Of a stretch of DNA of 64,000 bases, positions 54,843 through 63,362 are shown in pieces. The stretch covers positions 558,001 to 622,000 of the forward strand of contig NZ_SZVI01000001.1 in assembly GCF_013416775.1 (NCBI RefSeq). Reading direction: 5' to 3'. The position numbers and the translations under genes were made by a program. The notes beneath the pieces were generated by a model, which did not search any database, was not told where the DNA came from, and saw only the letters and a list, made by a program, of their open reading frames with translations. Source of the DNA: Rhodoferax sp. BLA1. GTDB taxonomy: Bacteria > Pseudomonadota > Gammaproteobacteria > Burkholderiales > Burkholderiaceae_C. Numbering within the stretch: the stretch's first letter is position 1; each line of letters starts with the position of its first letter.

Positions 54843-56249
54843 GTGACCCTGCCACGCCACCAGGACCCGATTGCCGCCATTGCCACCGCCCCGGGCCGGG
54901 GTGCGGTGGGCATCGTGCGCGTCAGCGGGCGCGGTCTGCAGCCGCTGGTGTTGGCCCTGTGTGGCAAAGCCCTGCGCCCGCGCGAGGCGATGTACACCGG
55001 TTTTTTGGACGGCCAGGATGTGGCGATTGACCACGGGCTGGCGCTGTACTTTCCGGCCCCTCACTCTTTCACCGGCGAGGATGTGCTGGAGCTGCAGGCG
55101 CATGGTGGCCCGGTGGTGTTGCAGCTGCTGCTGGCACGCTGCCTGGAAGCCGCCGCAAAGCCGCAGCCCGACGGCCAGCCCACGCTGGCGCATCTGCGCC
55201 TGGCGCTGCCGGGTGAATTTTCCGAGCGCGCTTTCCTCAACGACAAGATCGACCTGGCCCAGGCTGAGGCGATTGCCGACCTGATCGACGCCAGCACCGA
55301 AGCTGCCGCGCGCAGCGCCAGCCGCTCGCTGGCCGGGGCTTTCTCACACGAGATCCACCAACTGCGTGACGCGCTGATCCACCTGCGCATGCTGGTGGAG
55401 GCCACGCTCGACTTCCCTGAAGAAGAAATTGACTTCCTGCGCCAATCGGACGCGCAGGGGCAGCTCACACAACTGCAACAGCGTTTGACCCAGGTGTTGG
55501 CCAAAACGCGCCAGGGCGCCCTGTTGCGCGAGGGCATCAAGGTGGTGATTGCCGGGCAACCCAACGCTGGCAAGTCCTCCCTGCTCAATGCCCTGGCCGG
55601 TGCCGAGCTGGCCATTGTCACCGCTGTGGCGGGCACCACACGCGACAAGGTGCAGCAAACCATCCAGATCGACGGCGTGCCCTTGCATGTGATCGACACC
55701 GCCGGGCTGCGCGAGAGTGACGACGAGGTCGAAAAAATCGGGATTGAGCGCGCCTGGCACGCCATTGGTGAGGCCGATGCGGTCTTGTTCCTGCACGACC
55801 TTACCCGCGTGGACGCTACGGAATACAGAGCTGTTGATGCAGACATCACAAGGGCTATGACCGAAAAACTGCCACACACTGTGACGGTGATCGATGTCTG
55901 GAACAAGCTCGACAGCGCACCCGACAAGGCGCCCGCGCACGGCATCGCGCTGTCGGCCAAAACCGGTGCCGGGCTCGATGCGCTGCGCCAGCAGTTGCTG
56001 GCCCTGGCCGACTGGCAACCCGGCGCCGAGGGTCTGTTCACCGCCCGGGCGCGCCATGTTCAGGCCTTGCAGCAGGTGCAAGACCATCTGGAACTGTGCG
56101 ACCAACACCTGGCCCAGCAAGCCCAGGCGCTGGATGTGCTGGCCGAAGAACTGCGGCTGGCACAAAATGCCCTCAACAGCATCACCGGAGAATTCAGTGC
56201 CGATGATTTGTTGGGTGTCATTTTTTCGAGTTTTTGCATTGGAAAATAA
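54843..56249 (+). CDS. mnmE: tRNA modification GTPase MnmE
   Basis: A 468-residue GTPase that, with MnmG, adds the carboxymethylaminomethyl group at uridine 34. The N-terminal folate domain starts [20 protein letters not shown]; the G domain has the P-loop GQPNAGKSS (about 237), DTAGLRE and NKLD; the protein ends with the catalytic CIGK. The start is GTG at 54843. The stretch near 55822-55862 (coding about residues 327-340) is AT-rich and may be repeat-derived. Confidence 0.93.
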   Translation: MTLPRHQDPIAAIATAPGRGAVGIVRVSGRGLQPLVLALCGKALRPREAMYTGFLDGQDVAIDHGLALYFPAPHSFTGEDVLELQAHGGPVVLQLLLARCLEAAAKPQPDGQPTLAHLRLALPGEFSERAFLNDKIDLAQAEAIADLIDASTEAAARSASRSLAGAFSHEIHQLRDALIHLRMLVEATLDFPEEEIDFLRQSDAQGQLTQLQQRLTQVLAKTRQGALLREGIKVVIAGQPNAGKSSLLNALAGAELAIVTAVAGTTRDKVQQTIQIDGVPLHVIDTAGLRESDDEVEKIGIERAWHAIGEADAVLFLHDLTRVDATEYRAVDADITRAMTEKLPHTVTVIDVWNKLDSAPDKAPAHGIALSAKTGAGLDALRQQLLALADWQPGAEGLFTARARHVQALQQVQDHLELCDQHLAQQAQALDVLAEELRLAQNALNSITGEFSADDLLGVIFSSFCIGK

Positions 56250-56326
56250 CCGGGCGTCAGGCTGCCAAACAGCGGACTGACCGAGAATGCCCATTCCTAT
56301 CGGCTCGACTGCTCAAGAGGTTCACC

Positions 56327-57028
56327 ATGTCCGTATTCAGTTGGTTGTTTGCCAAGTCAGCGCCAGAGCCCGCCGCAGATGCGCCCGCCGCTACCAAGAG
56401 CGCAGCACCCAGATCCGTGCCCGGACCGAACTCGGTCGATCCTCTGGCCGACCTCAAACACCAGCGCCACGAACGGCGTGAAAACCTGTACGACGTGGTG
56501 CGCAATGTCATGTTGCGCAGCGAGGTGCTGGCCTCGCACTACAAGTTCAAAGTGCTGTCACTCGACGCACGGGGCCGCCAGTTTCTCGTGATGATCGACT
56601 TGATGGGTGACCAGGTGCTGGCCCCAAGCCGCTGGAATGCGGTAGAGCAGCTGATGGCCATGACGGCTGCGCAGCGTTACGACCTGCAAGTCAAGGCGGT
56701 GTACTGGCGGCTGGTGCCCCACACGGCGGCTGAGGCGGCTCGACTCAGAGAGGAGCCGACACGGGAGCCCGCCCGGCCCACGGCGGCAGCTACCCCGGCC
56801 AAACCAGCACGTCCAGGCTTTGATCCAATCGACAACGACGAGGTGTTGGCCTTCAAAAAAGCCATCTCAGAGGCCTCACCTGGCACACCCGCAGACGTCA
56901 AACCCGGAGAAGTGTTGACCTCGGGACCGCGCAAACCAGCGCCACCACCCGGTTATGAAGACACCCAGCTGCTGGAGCCGGACGATGCGGCCTCACCCTT
57001 GAGCCGCACCCAATTCGGCGGGCTGTAA
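56327..57028 (+). CDS. conserved hypothetical protein, 233 residues
   Basis: No family recognised. Start 56327 gives MSVFSWLFAKSAPEPAADAP, then an Ala/Pro-rich linker. A central compact domain (about 40-135) contains NLYDVVRNVMLRSEVLASHY, KFKVLSLDARGRQFLVMIDL and MTAAQRYDLQVKAVYWRLVP. A Pro/Ala-rich tail ends with SPLSRTQFGGL. Soluble. It lies between mnmE and the convergent apt gene. The clear domain plus linkers suggests a real protein, perhaps an adaptor. Confidence 0.75.
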   Translation: MSVFSWLFAKSAPEPAADAPAATKSAAPRSVPGPNSVDPLADLKHQRHERRENLYDVVRNVMLRSEVLASHYKFKVLSLDARGRQFLVMIDLMGDQVLAPSRWNAVEQLMAMTAAQRYDLQVKAVYWRLVPHTAAEAARLREEPTREPARPTAAATPAKPARPGFDPIDNDEVLAFKKAISEASPGTPADVKPGEVLTSGPRKPAPPPGYEDTQLLEPDDAASPLSRTQFGGL

Positions 57029-57043
57029 ACCCGCCCAGGGGGC

Positions 57044-57598
57044 TTACAAACCCTCGAAATCGACCAGGGTGAACAACGGCAAACCGTTGGCACGCAGCTT
57101 GGCCGATCCGCCCAGTTCAGGCAGATCCACAATGGCGGCGCCTTCCATGACCTCGGCACCGAGTTTTTCCAGCAGTTTTTTGCCGGCCATCATGGTGCCG
57201 CCGGTGGCAATCAGGTCGTCGATCAGCAGCACCCGGTGGCCAACCTTGACCGCATCCACGTGCAACTCCACGGTGGCGCTGCCGTATTCCAGTTCGTAGG
57301 TTTCTTCCACCGTGGTGAAGGGCAGCTTGCCTTTTTTGCGGATCGGCACGAACCCGACACCCAGCTCGTAGGCAATCACCGAACCAATGATGAAGCCGCG
57401 CGCGTCGAGCCCGGCCACCACATCAGGGCGCATGCTCGGGTCCATGTAGCGATGCACAAAGGCGTCGATCAGCACCCTGAACACCTTGGCGTCCTGCAGC
57501 AGCGGCGTGATGTCGCGAAACTGCACGCCGGGTGCCGGCCAGTCCATCACGGTGCGGATGTGCTCACGAAGGTATTGGTTGACGCTGGTGTTGTACAT
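57044..57598 (-). CDS. apt: adenine phosphoribosyltransferase
   Basis: A 184-residue purine salvage enzyme that joins adenine to PRPP. The PRPP motif is [14 protein letters not shown] (residues 124-137). The N-terminal [20 protein letters not shown] and [20 protein letters not shown] are typical. The Kef-type gene upstream is on the same strand but 69 bp away. Confidence 0.94.
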   Translation of the reverse strand: MYNTSVNQYLREHIRTVMDWPAPGVQFRDITPLLQDAKVFRVLIDAFVHRYMDPSMRPDVVAGLDARGFIIGSVIAYELGVGFVPIRKKGKLPFTTVEETYELEYGSATVELHVDAVKVGHRVLLIDDLIATGGTMMAGKKLLEKLGAEVMEGAAIVDLPELGGSAKLRANGLPLFTLVDFEGL

Positions 57599-57667
57599 AA
57601 AAAAGGCAGAGTTGGAAGATCAGACGCTATTGTGCATGGCGCTGTGGCCACGCCGGTTTGGGGAACA

Positions 57668-59653
57668 TCAACCTTTGAGCAATCTCAACTCGGTCTGGCT
57701 GATGGCGTCGGCCTTGCCGGAAATCACCAGGGTGTCACCCGCCACCAACACCAGTTCATCGGTGAGGGGCATGATCTGCCCGGACTGGCGACGCAGACTC
57801 ACCAGCCGGGTGTCAAGCACATCCAGCGACAAGTCACCCACCTTCTGGCCGATGGCTTTGGCGTGCACAGGCAGCTGCAGAGTGCTCAGGCGCTCCAGCT
57901 GCGCTTCATCAGCATCCCCATCGTCGGCACCCCGGAAGAAACCACGCAGCAGGCTGTAGCGGGCGTCACGCTGCTCGCGCACGATGCGGATCACCCGGCG
58001 CATCGGCACACCCACCAGCGCCAGCGCGTGGCTGGCCAACATCAGTGAGCCTTCGATGGTTTCGGGCACCACCTCGGTGGCACCGGCTTTTTGCAACAGT
58101 TCCAGGTCGTGGTCGTCCTGGGTGCGGATCACCACCGGCACCTGCGGTGCATGCTCCTGAATGTGGGACAGCACCTTGAGGGCACTGGCGGTTTCCAGAT
58201 AGGTCACCACCACCGCGCTGGCACGCGCCAGGCCGGCAGCCATCAAGGCTTGCAATCGCCCGGCGTCCCCAAACACCACCGAATCCCCCGCCGCTGCGGC
58301 TTGACGCACCCGGTCCGGGTCCAGGTCAAGCGCCATGTAGGCGATGTGCTCCTTGTCGAGCATACGCGCCAGATTCTGGCCACAGCGGCCGTAGCCGCAG
58401 ATGATGACGTGTTTGTTGGCCTTGATGGCTTTGCGGGCGATGGTGGTCATCTGCACCGACTCCATCAACCATTCGTTGCTAACCAGGCGCATCACGATGG
58501 CGCTGCTGCGCATGATGATGAAGGGTGTGGCCAGCATCGATAACACCATGGCGGCCAGAATCGGGTTGAGCAGCTCCGGCGGCACCAGGTTGTTGTTTTG
58601 CGCCAGTGTCAGCAGCACAAAACCGAACTCACCGGCTTGCGCTAGGTACAGGCCGGTGCGCAACGACACCCCGGCGCTGGCACCAAAACCTTTGGTGATC
58701 AGAGTGATCATCGCGGCCTTGAATAACACCGGCAGGGTCACCAGAATCAGCACCAGTGGCCAGCGCTCCAGCACCAGGCGCCAGTCCAGCATCATGCCGA
58801 TGCTGATGAAAAACAGGCCCAGCAGCACATCGTGGAAGGGGCGGATGTCGGTCTCCACCTGGTGCTTGTACTGCGTCTCCGAGATCAACATGCCCGCGAT
58901 GAATGCCCCCAGGGCCAGGCTCAGACCCGCCAGCTCGGTCAGCCAGGCCAGGCCCAGCGTGACCAGCAGCAGGTTCAGCACAAATAACTCTTCACTCTTG
59001 CGCCGTGCCACCTGGGTCAACCACCAGCGCATCACACGCGGCCCGCCCACCAGCAACAGGGTGATCAGAACCCCGGCCTTGAACAGCGCCCAGGTCATGG
59101 TCTCCGCCATCTGTTCGGGCGAGGCGCTTAACGCCGGAATCAGCACCAGCAGGGGTACCACCGCCAAGTCCTGGAACAGCAGCACCCCCATGATCCGCTT
59201 GCCATGTTCGCTCTCCATTTCGATGCGTTCGGACATCAGCTTGACCACAATCGCGGTGCTGCTCATGGCCATCGCACTCGACAGGGCCAGGGCTGTTTTC
59301 CAGTCCATCCCCCACTGGCTGGGCGCCAGCGTCGCCAACACCATGCTGGCCGCAGTGGTGACCAGGATGGTCAGTGTCACCTGGAACATGCCCAGACCAA
59401 ACACATGCTGGCGCATGGTGCGCAATTTGGGCAGGTTGAACTCCAAGCCGATCACAAACATCAGGAACACCACGCCAAACTCACCCAGGTGGCGCACACC
59501 GTCGGCATTTTTGGCCAATGCCAGCGCATTCGGACCGATCACCACCCCCACAGCCAGATAACCCAGCATGGGCGGCAGTTTCAGGGAACGGCACACCACC
59601 ACACCGAGCACGGCGGCCAACAGGTAAAGAAGGGTTAGATCAAGCGGATTCAC
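57668..59653 (-). CDS. Kef-type monovalent cation:proton antiporter
   Basis: A 661-residue CPA2 protein. About twelve helices fill the first 390 residues (for example MLGYLAVGVVIGPNALALAK, LALGAFIAGMLISETQYKHQ), followed by a cytoplasmic TrkA-N nucleotide domain from about residue 414 (VIICGYGRCGQNLARMLDKE) and a TrkA-C domain at the end. It is likely a potassium/proton exchanger of the KefB/KefC type. Start GTG at 59653 with CAGGGG just upstream. It is divergent from kdsD (58 bp gap). Confidence 0.9.
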   Translation of the reverse strand: MNPLDLTLLYLLAAVLGVVVCRSLKLPPMLGYLAVGVVIGPNALALAKNADGVRHLGEFGVVFLMFVIGLEFNLPKLRTMRQHVFGLGMFQVTLTILVTTAASMVLATLAPSQWGMDWKTALALSSAMAMSSTAIVVKLMSERIEMESEHGKRIMGVLLFQDLAVVPLLVLIPALSASPEQMAETMTWALFKAGVLITLLLVGGPRVMRWWLTQVARRKSEELFVLNLLLVTLGLAWLTELAGLSLALGAFIAGMLISETQYKHQVETDIRPFHDVLLGLFFISIGMMLDWRLVLERWPLVLILVTLPVLFKAAMITLITKGFGASAGVSLRTGLYLAQAGEFGFVLLTLAQNNNLVPPELLNPILAAMVLSMLATPFIIMRSSAIVMRLVSNEWLMESVQMTTIARKAIKANKHVIICGYGRCGQNLARMLDKEHIAYMALDLDPDRVRQAAAAGDSVVFGDAGRLQALMAAGLARASAVVVTYLETASALKVLSHIQEHAPQVPVVIRTQDDHDLELLQKAGATEVVPETIEGSLMLASHALALVGVPMRRVIRIVREQRDARYSLLRGFFRGADDGDADEAQLERLSTLQLPVHAKAIGQKVGDLSLDVLDTRLVSLRRQSGQIMPLTDELVLVAGDTLVISGKADAISQTELRLLKG

Positions 59654-59711
59654 CCCTGGATACTAACAAGCGATTTTGGGATGAACCCTGGCTGGCCGAT
59701 AAAATGCGGCT

Positions 59712-60713
59712 ATGAAAAACCTGCCCACCTCTGCGCCATCTTTTGACGCTGACCGCGTTCTGATGCTGGCCCGAGACACCCTGGATGTGGAGGCGGCAGC
59801 GATGCTGCGCCTCAAGCAACATCTGGGTGACAACTTTGTCAAAGCGGTCCAACTGGTGCTGGCCAGCCCCGGACGAGTGGTGGTCATGGGCATGGGTAAA
59901 AGTGGCCACATTGGGCGCAAGATTGTGGCCACACTGGCCTCCACCGGCACACCAGCCATGTTTGTGCACCCGGCCGAGGCCAGCCACGGTGACCTGGGCA
60001 TGATCCAGCCGCTGGATGTGGTGCTGGCCATTTCCAACAGTGGTGAGTCCGACGAGCTCAACGTGATCCTGCCGATGATCAAGCGCCTGAGCATCCCCTT
60101 GCTGGCCATGACTGGCAACCCGACCTCGACGCTGGCACGCCATGCCACCGTTTTTTTGAACAGCGGTGTTGAAAAGGAAGCCTGCCCGCTGAACCTGGCC
60201 CCCACCGCCAGCACCACCGCCCAGTTGGCGCTGGGTGATGCACTGGCCGTGGCGCTGCTGGACGCGCGCGGCTTCAAAGCCGAGGACTTTGCCCGCTCCC
60301 ACCCCGGTGGTGCACTGGGGCGCAAGTTACTGACCCATGTGCGTGATGTGATGCGCACCGGTGAGCAAATTCCACGGGTCGGGCTGGACGCCAGTTTCAG
60401 CGAGCTGATGCGCGAGATGAGCGCCAAGGGCTTGGGCGCCTCCACTGTGATTGACGAGGCCGGCCAGGTACGTGGCATCTTCACCGACGGCGACCTGCGC
60501 CGCCTAGTGGAAAAGGGCATCGATTTACGTCAGACCAGCGCTGGGCAGGTGATGCACCTCAACCCGCAGACGGTCAGTGTGGATGCACTGGCGGTGGAGG
60601 CCGCCGAGCTGATGGAGTTGCGTCGCATCACCAGTGTGCTGGTGCTTGACGCTGCGGGCCAACTGTGCGGCATGCTCAATTTCAACGACCTGATGCGGGC
60701 CAAGGTGATCTGA
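59712..60713 (+). CDS. kdsD: arabinose-5-phosphate isomerase
   Basis: A 333-residue enzyme that makes arabinose 5-phosphate for Kdo. The SIS domain is at about 40-180 (VVVMGMGKSGHIGRKIVATL, HGDLGMIQPLDVVLAISNSG), with two CBS domains at about 210-330. The stop overlaps the kdsC start (TGATG), so translation is coupled. Confidence 0.94.
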   Translation: MKNLPTSAPSFDADRVLMLARDTLDVEAAAMLRLKQHLGDNFVKAVQLVLASPGRVVVMGMGKSGHIGRKIVATLASTGTPAMFVHPAEASHGDLGMIQPLDVVLAISNSGESDELNVILPMIKRLSIPLLAMTGNPTSTLARHATVFLNSGVEKEACPLNLAPTASTTAQLALGDALAVALLDARGFKAEDFARSHPGGALGRKLLTHVRDVMRTGEQIPRVGLDASFSELMREMSAKGLGASTVIDEAGQVRGIFTDGDLRRLVEKGIDLRQTSAGQVMHLNPQTVSVDALAVEAAELMELRRITSVLVLDAAGQLCGMLNFNDLMRAKVI

Positions 60714-61258
60714 TGGCACCTGTCCTGAACTTTTCGCCCGAACTGCTGCTCCAGGCCCAAGGCATCCGCGTGGTATTTCTGGATGTGGATGGTGTGCTGA
60801 CCGACGGCGGCCTGTATTTTTCTGAAGGCGGTGAAACCCTCAAACGTTTCAACACGCTCGATGGCCATGGCCTCAAGCTGCTGCAGCGCGCAGGCATCAC
60901 CCCGGCGGTGATCACCGGGCGCGACTCCAAACCCTTGCGCCTGCGACTGGCCGCACTGGGCATCGAACATGCGGTTTTTGGCACAGAGGACAAACGCCCT
61001 GCCGCCGAAGCCATCCTGCAGACCCTGGGGCTGGACTGGACACAAGCCGCCGCCATGGGTGACGACTGGCCAGACCTGCCAGTGTTGACGCGTTGTGCCC
61101 TGGCTTGTGCCCCTGCCAACGCCCAGGCTGAGGTGAGCGCACGGGCACATTACGTCACACGCCTGCGCGGCGGCGACGGGGCGGTGCGCGAGCTGTGTGA
61201 CCTGTTGCTGGTCGCCAGTGGGCGGTATGCCCAGCTGCTGCAAGCCTATTTGCCATGA
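60713..61258 (+). CDS. kdsC: 3-deoxy-manno-octulosonate-8-phosphatase
   Basis: A 181-residue HAD phosphatase with the catalytic Asp24 and Asp26 in VVFLDVDGVLTDGGLYFSEG, the motif 2 region PAVITGRDSKPLRLR and motif 4 AAMGDDWPDLPVL. It releases Kdo from Kdo-8-phosphate. It overlaps kdsD by 1 bp and lptC by 4 bp. Confidence 0.94.
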   Translation: MAPVLNFSPELLLQAQGIRVVFLDVDGVLTDGGLYFSEGGETLKRFNTLDGHGLKLLQRAGITPAVITGRDSKPLRLRLAALGIEHAVFGTEDKRPAAEAILQTLGLDWTQAAAMGDDWPDLPVLTRCALACAPANAQAEVSARAHYVTRLRGGDGAVRELCDLLLVASGRYAQLLQAYLP

Positions 61259-61869
61259 ACAGGCTGCGCTGGGCCTGGGACCGTTTGGCCTTGTACCTGC
61301 CGGTGCTGCTGATGGGGCTGCTGGCGGGAGCCACCTACTGGCTGGTGCGCAGCACACCCAGCACCGGCGCCGTTGCCGAGGCCACAGCTCCCCAGCATCA
61401 GCCCGACTATTTCATGCGCAAGTTTTCTGTCAAGACCTTTGATGTCACAGGACAGCTCAAGAGCGAAGTCAAAGGGACCGAAGCGCGGCACTATCCCGAT
61501 ACCGACACCCTGGAGATCGACCAGGTGATCATCCGTTCTTTTGATCAGGAGGGGCGTTTGACCACAGCCACTGCCCGCAGTGCACTGAGCAATGAGGACG
61601 GCTCCGAAGTCACCCTGATCGGCAACGCCAAGGTGCTGCGAGCCGCCACCGTGAGCGCCACCGGCAAGGAGCAACCTGAGCTGACATTCAGCGGCGAGTA
61701 TTTGCATGCGTTCATCAACACCGAGCAGGTCAGCTCGAACCAACCAGTTGTCCTGACACGGGGGCCGGACACCTTCACCGCCGACAACATGGCCTACGAC
61801 AACCAAACGCGTGTGATTCAACTCGACGGCCGTGTCAAAGGTGTGCTGATTCCCAGCCCCAAACGCTAA
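61255..61869 (+). CDS. lptC: LPS export protein LptC
   Basis: A 204-residue bitopic inner-membrane protein with one helix at about residues 13-31 (YLPVLLMGLLAGATYWLVRS) and a periplasmic beta-jellyroll (PDYFMRKFSVKTFDVTGQLK, FSGEYLHAFINTEQVSSNQP). It passes LPS from the LptBFG transporter to LptA. lptA and lptB, which usually follow, are not present here. Confidence 0.9.
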   Translation: MNRLRWAWDRLALYLPVLLMGLLAGATYWLVRSTPSTGAVAEATAPQHQPDYFMRKFSVKTFDVTGQLKSEVKGTEARHYPDTDTLEIDQVIIRSFDQEGRLTTATARSALSNEDGSEVTLIGNAKVLRAATVSATGKEQPELTFSGEYLHAFINTEQVSSNQPVVLTRGPDTFTADNMAYDNQTRVIQLDGRVKGVLIPSPKR

Positions 61870-61881
61870 TTAAATACCCAC

Positions 61882-62661
61882 ATGGCACCTCTCGTCCTGA
61901 TCACCGGCGCCTCCAGCGGTTTGGGGCAAGCCTTGGCCCTGCACTACGCCCGTCAGGGCTGGCAGCTGGCCCTGGTTGCTCGCCGCGGGGATAGCATCAA
62001 ATCATGGCTTAGCCCTTATGGAATAAGCGCAGATAGATATCAAATATATAGTACCGATGTAACAGATACCCAGGCGATGCAGCACATGGCACAAGCGTGC
62101 ATGGCGCGCCAGGGTGTGCCTGATGTGGTGATTGCCAATGCAGGCATCAGCATCGGTGTTGATTCGTCACGCCCCGAAGACCTGGAGGTCATGGCGCGCA
62201 TTCTGGCCACCAACGTGATGGGAACAGCCGCCACCCTCGGGCCGTTCATCCCCGCCATGGTGGCGCGCGGTTCAGGCACCTTGGTGGGCATTGGCAGTGT
62301 GGCTGGCATCCGGGGCCTGCCCGGCCACGGGGGTTACTGCGCGAGCAAAGCGGCGGTCATCAGTTATTGCGAAAGCCTGCGCGGTGAGTTGCGCAACACA
62401 GGCGTCAAGGTCGTGACCCTGTGCCCGGGCTACGTCGCCACACCACTGACACAAAACAACGGCTACACCATGCCCTTTTTGATGCAAGCAGAGGCTTTTG
62501 CAGACAAAGCGTTCAAAGCCATCCAGGCGGGTTGCAGCTACCGGGTGATCCCGTGGCAAATGGGTGTGGTGGCGAAGGTGCTGCGCCTGCTACCCAACGC
62601 CTTGTTTGACAAGGCTTTCGCCGGGCGCCCGCGCAAACCACGCAGCAACAACGACAACTGA
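61882..62661 (+). CDS. short-chain dehydrogenase/reductase
   Basis: A 259-residue SDR. The NAD(P) motif is TGASSGLGQALALHYARQG, NAG motif VIANAGISIG, catalytic Ser in GIGSVAGIRG and YxxxK as GGYCASKAA (Tyr-Cys-Ala-Ser-Lys). Residues about 37-55 (DSIKSWLSPYGISADRYQIY) are encoded by AT-rich DNA that matches the dispersed repeat. Substrate unknown. It lies 12 bp after lptC and is closed by a terminator. Confidence 0.9.
   Translation: MAPLVLITGASSGLGQALALHYARQGWQLALVARRGDSIKSWLSPYGISADRYQIYSTDVTDTQAMQHMAQACMARQGVPDVVIANAGISIGVDSSRPEDLEVMARILATNVMGTAATLGPFIPAMVARGSGTLVGIGSVAGIRGLPGHGGYCASKAAVISYCESLRGELRNTGVKVVTLCPGYVATPLTQNNGYTMPFLMQAEAFADKAFKAIQAGCSYRVIPWQMGVVAKVLRLLPNALFDKAFAGRPRKPRSNNDN
61990..62050 (-). 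repeat. dispersed repeat copy f, in frame inside the SDR gene
   Basis: On the minus strand: TTGATATCTATCTGCGCTTA, then CCATAAGGGCTAAGCCATG. GC-CTTA and TAAG-GC can pair. It has replaced or been inserted into the loop after the first beta-alpha-beta unit without breaking the frame. Confidence 0.75.
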
Positions 62662-62677
62662 ATTTAGCCGCCAAAAC

Positions 62678-62705
62678 AAAAAGGGTCCCGAGGGACCCTT
62701 TTTTG
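62678..62705. terminator. bidirectional rho-independent terminator
   Basis: AAAAAGGGTCCC, GA, GGGACCCTTTTTT. It serves both the rightward lptC-SDR transcript and the leftward RRM gene. Confidence 0.92.
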
Positions 62706-62737
62706 TCAGACCGAAGTCTGAGTCAAGCAGTATGTGC

Positions 62738-63133
62738 TTAGTAGCTGCTACGGCCACCGCCGTAACCGCCGCCACCACCGCCGCCGTAACCACCACCGCC
62801 GCCGCCAGAGCGACCGCCACCACCGTAGCCGCCACCGCCGCCGCCACCACCGAAGCCGCCGCCACCAGAGCGGGGAGCACGGGGTTCCATCGGACGGGCT
62901 TCATTGACCACGAGGCCACGACCACCGAACTGTTGGCCGTTCATGGCGTTGATGGCTGTTTGTGCTTCAGCATCGCTGCCCATTTCAACGAAACCGAAAC
63001 CTTTGGAGCGGCCGGTGTCACGTTCCATCATGACTTTGGCGCTGGTAACGGAACCGTGTTGGGAGAATGCCTGTTGCAGGTCATCGTCACGGAAGGAATA
63101 TGGCAGATTGCCGACGTAAAGTTTGTTGCCCAT
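62738..63133 (-). CDS. glycine-rich RNA-binding RRM protein
   Basis: A 131-residue protein with one RRM (residues 2-80): RNP2 is LYVGNL and RNP1 is KGFGFVEM. It is followed by a Gly-rich tail with Tyr and Arg (about 88-131, ending GGGRSSY). Such proteins in cyanobacteria and betaproteobacteria are often cold-induced RNA chaperones. Its leader (63134-63362) is long and has no gene, which would fit post-transcriptional control; that is inference. Start 63133 has AGGAGT-like sequence before it. Confidence 0.9.
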   Translation of the reverse strand: MGNKLYVGNLPYSFRDDDLQQAFSQHGSVTSAKVMMERDTGRSKGFGFVEMGSDAEAQTAINAMNGQQFGGRGLVVNEARPMEPRAPRSGGGGFGGGGGGGGYGGGGRSGGGGGGYGGGGGGGYGGGRSSY

Positions 63134-63362
63134 GAAAGGACTCCTCAAAATAACTCAAAACGCGATGGAGTCCATGACCGCTGCAACCAAACCTCTGGAG
63201 ACTTAGAGAAGACGCGTAACTGGCATTCACCGCAAACCCATACCACTCCATGTAGGAGCAATATGGCGACGATGATACGTCAAGTTCCCGTTTTTCAAAC
63301 TATTTTTTCATCCCTGTTGAAAATGGCATGAATCTGTCGTCCAGATACCACTGTCCTAGGGT

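Noticed and set aside
62745..62880. Repetitive GCCGCC-type array that could be taken for a tandem repeat or CRISPR-like array
   Set aside because: It is the codon repetition of the glycine-rich tail of the RRM protein; there are no regular repeat-spacer units.
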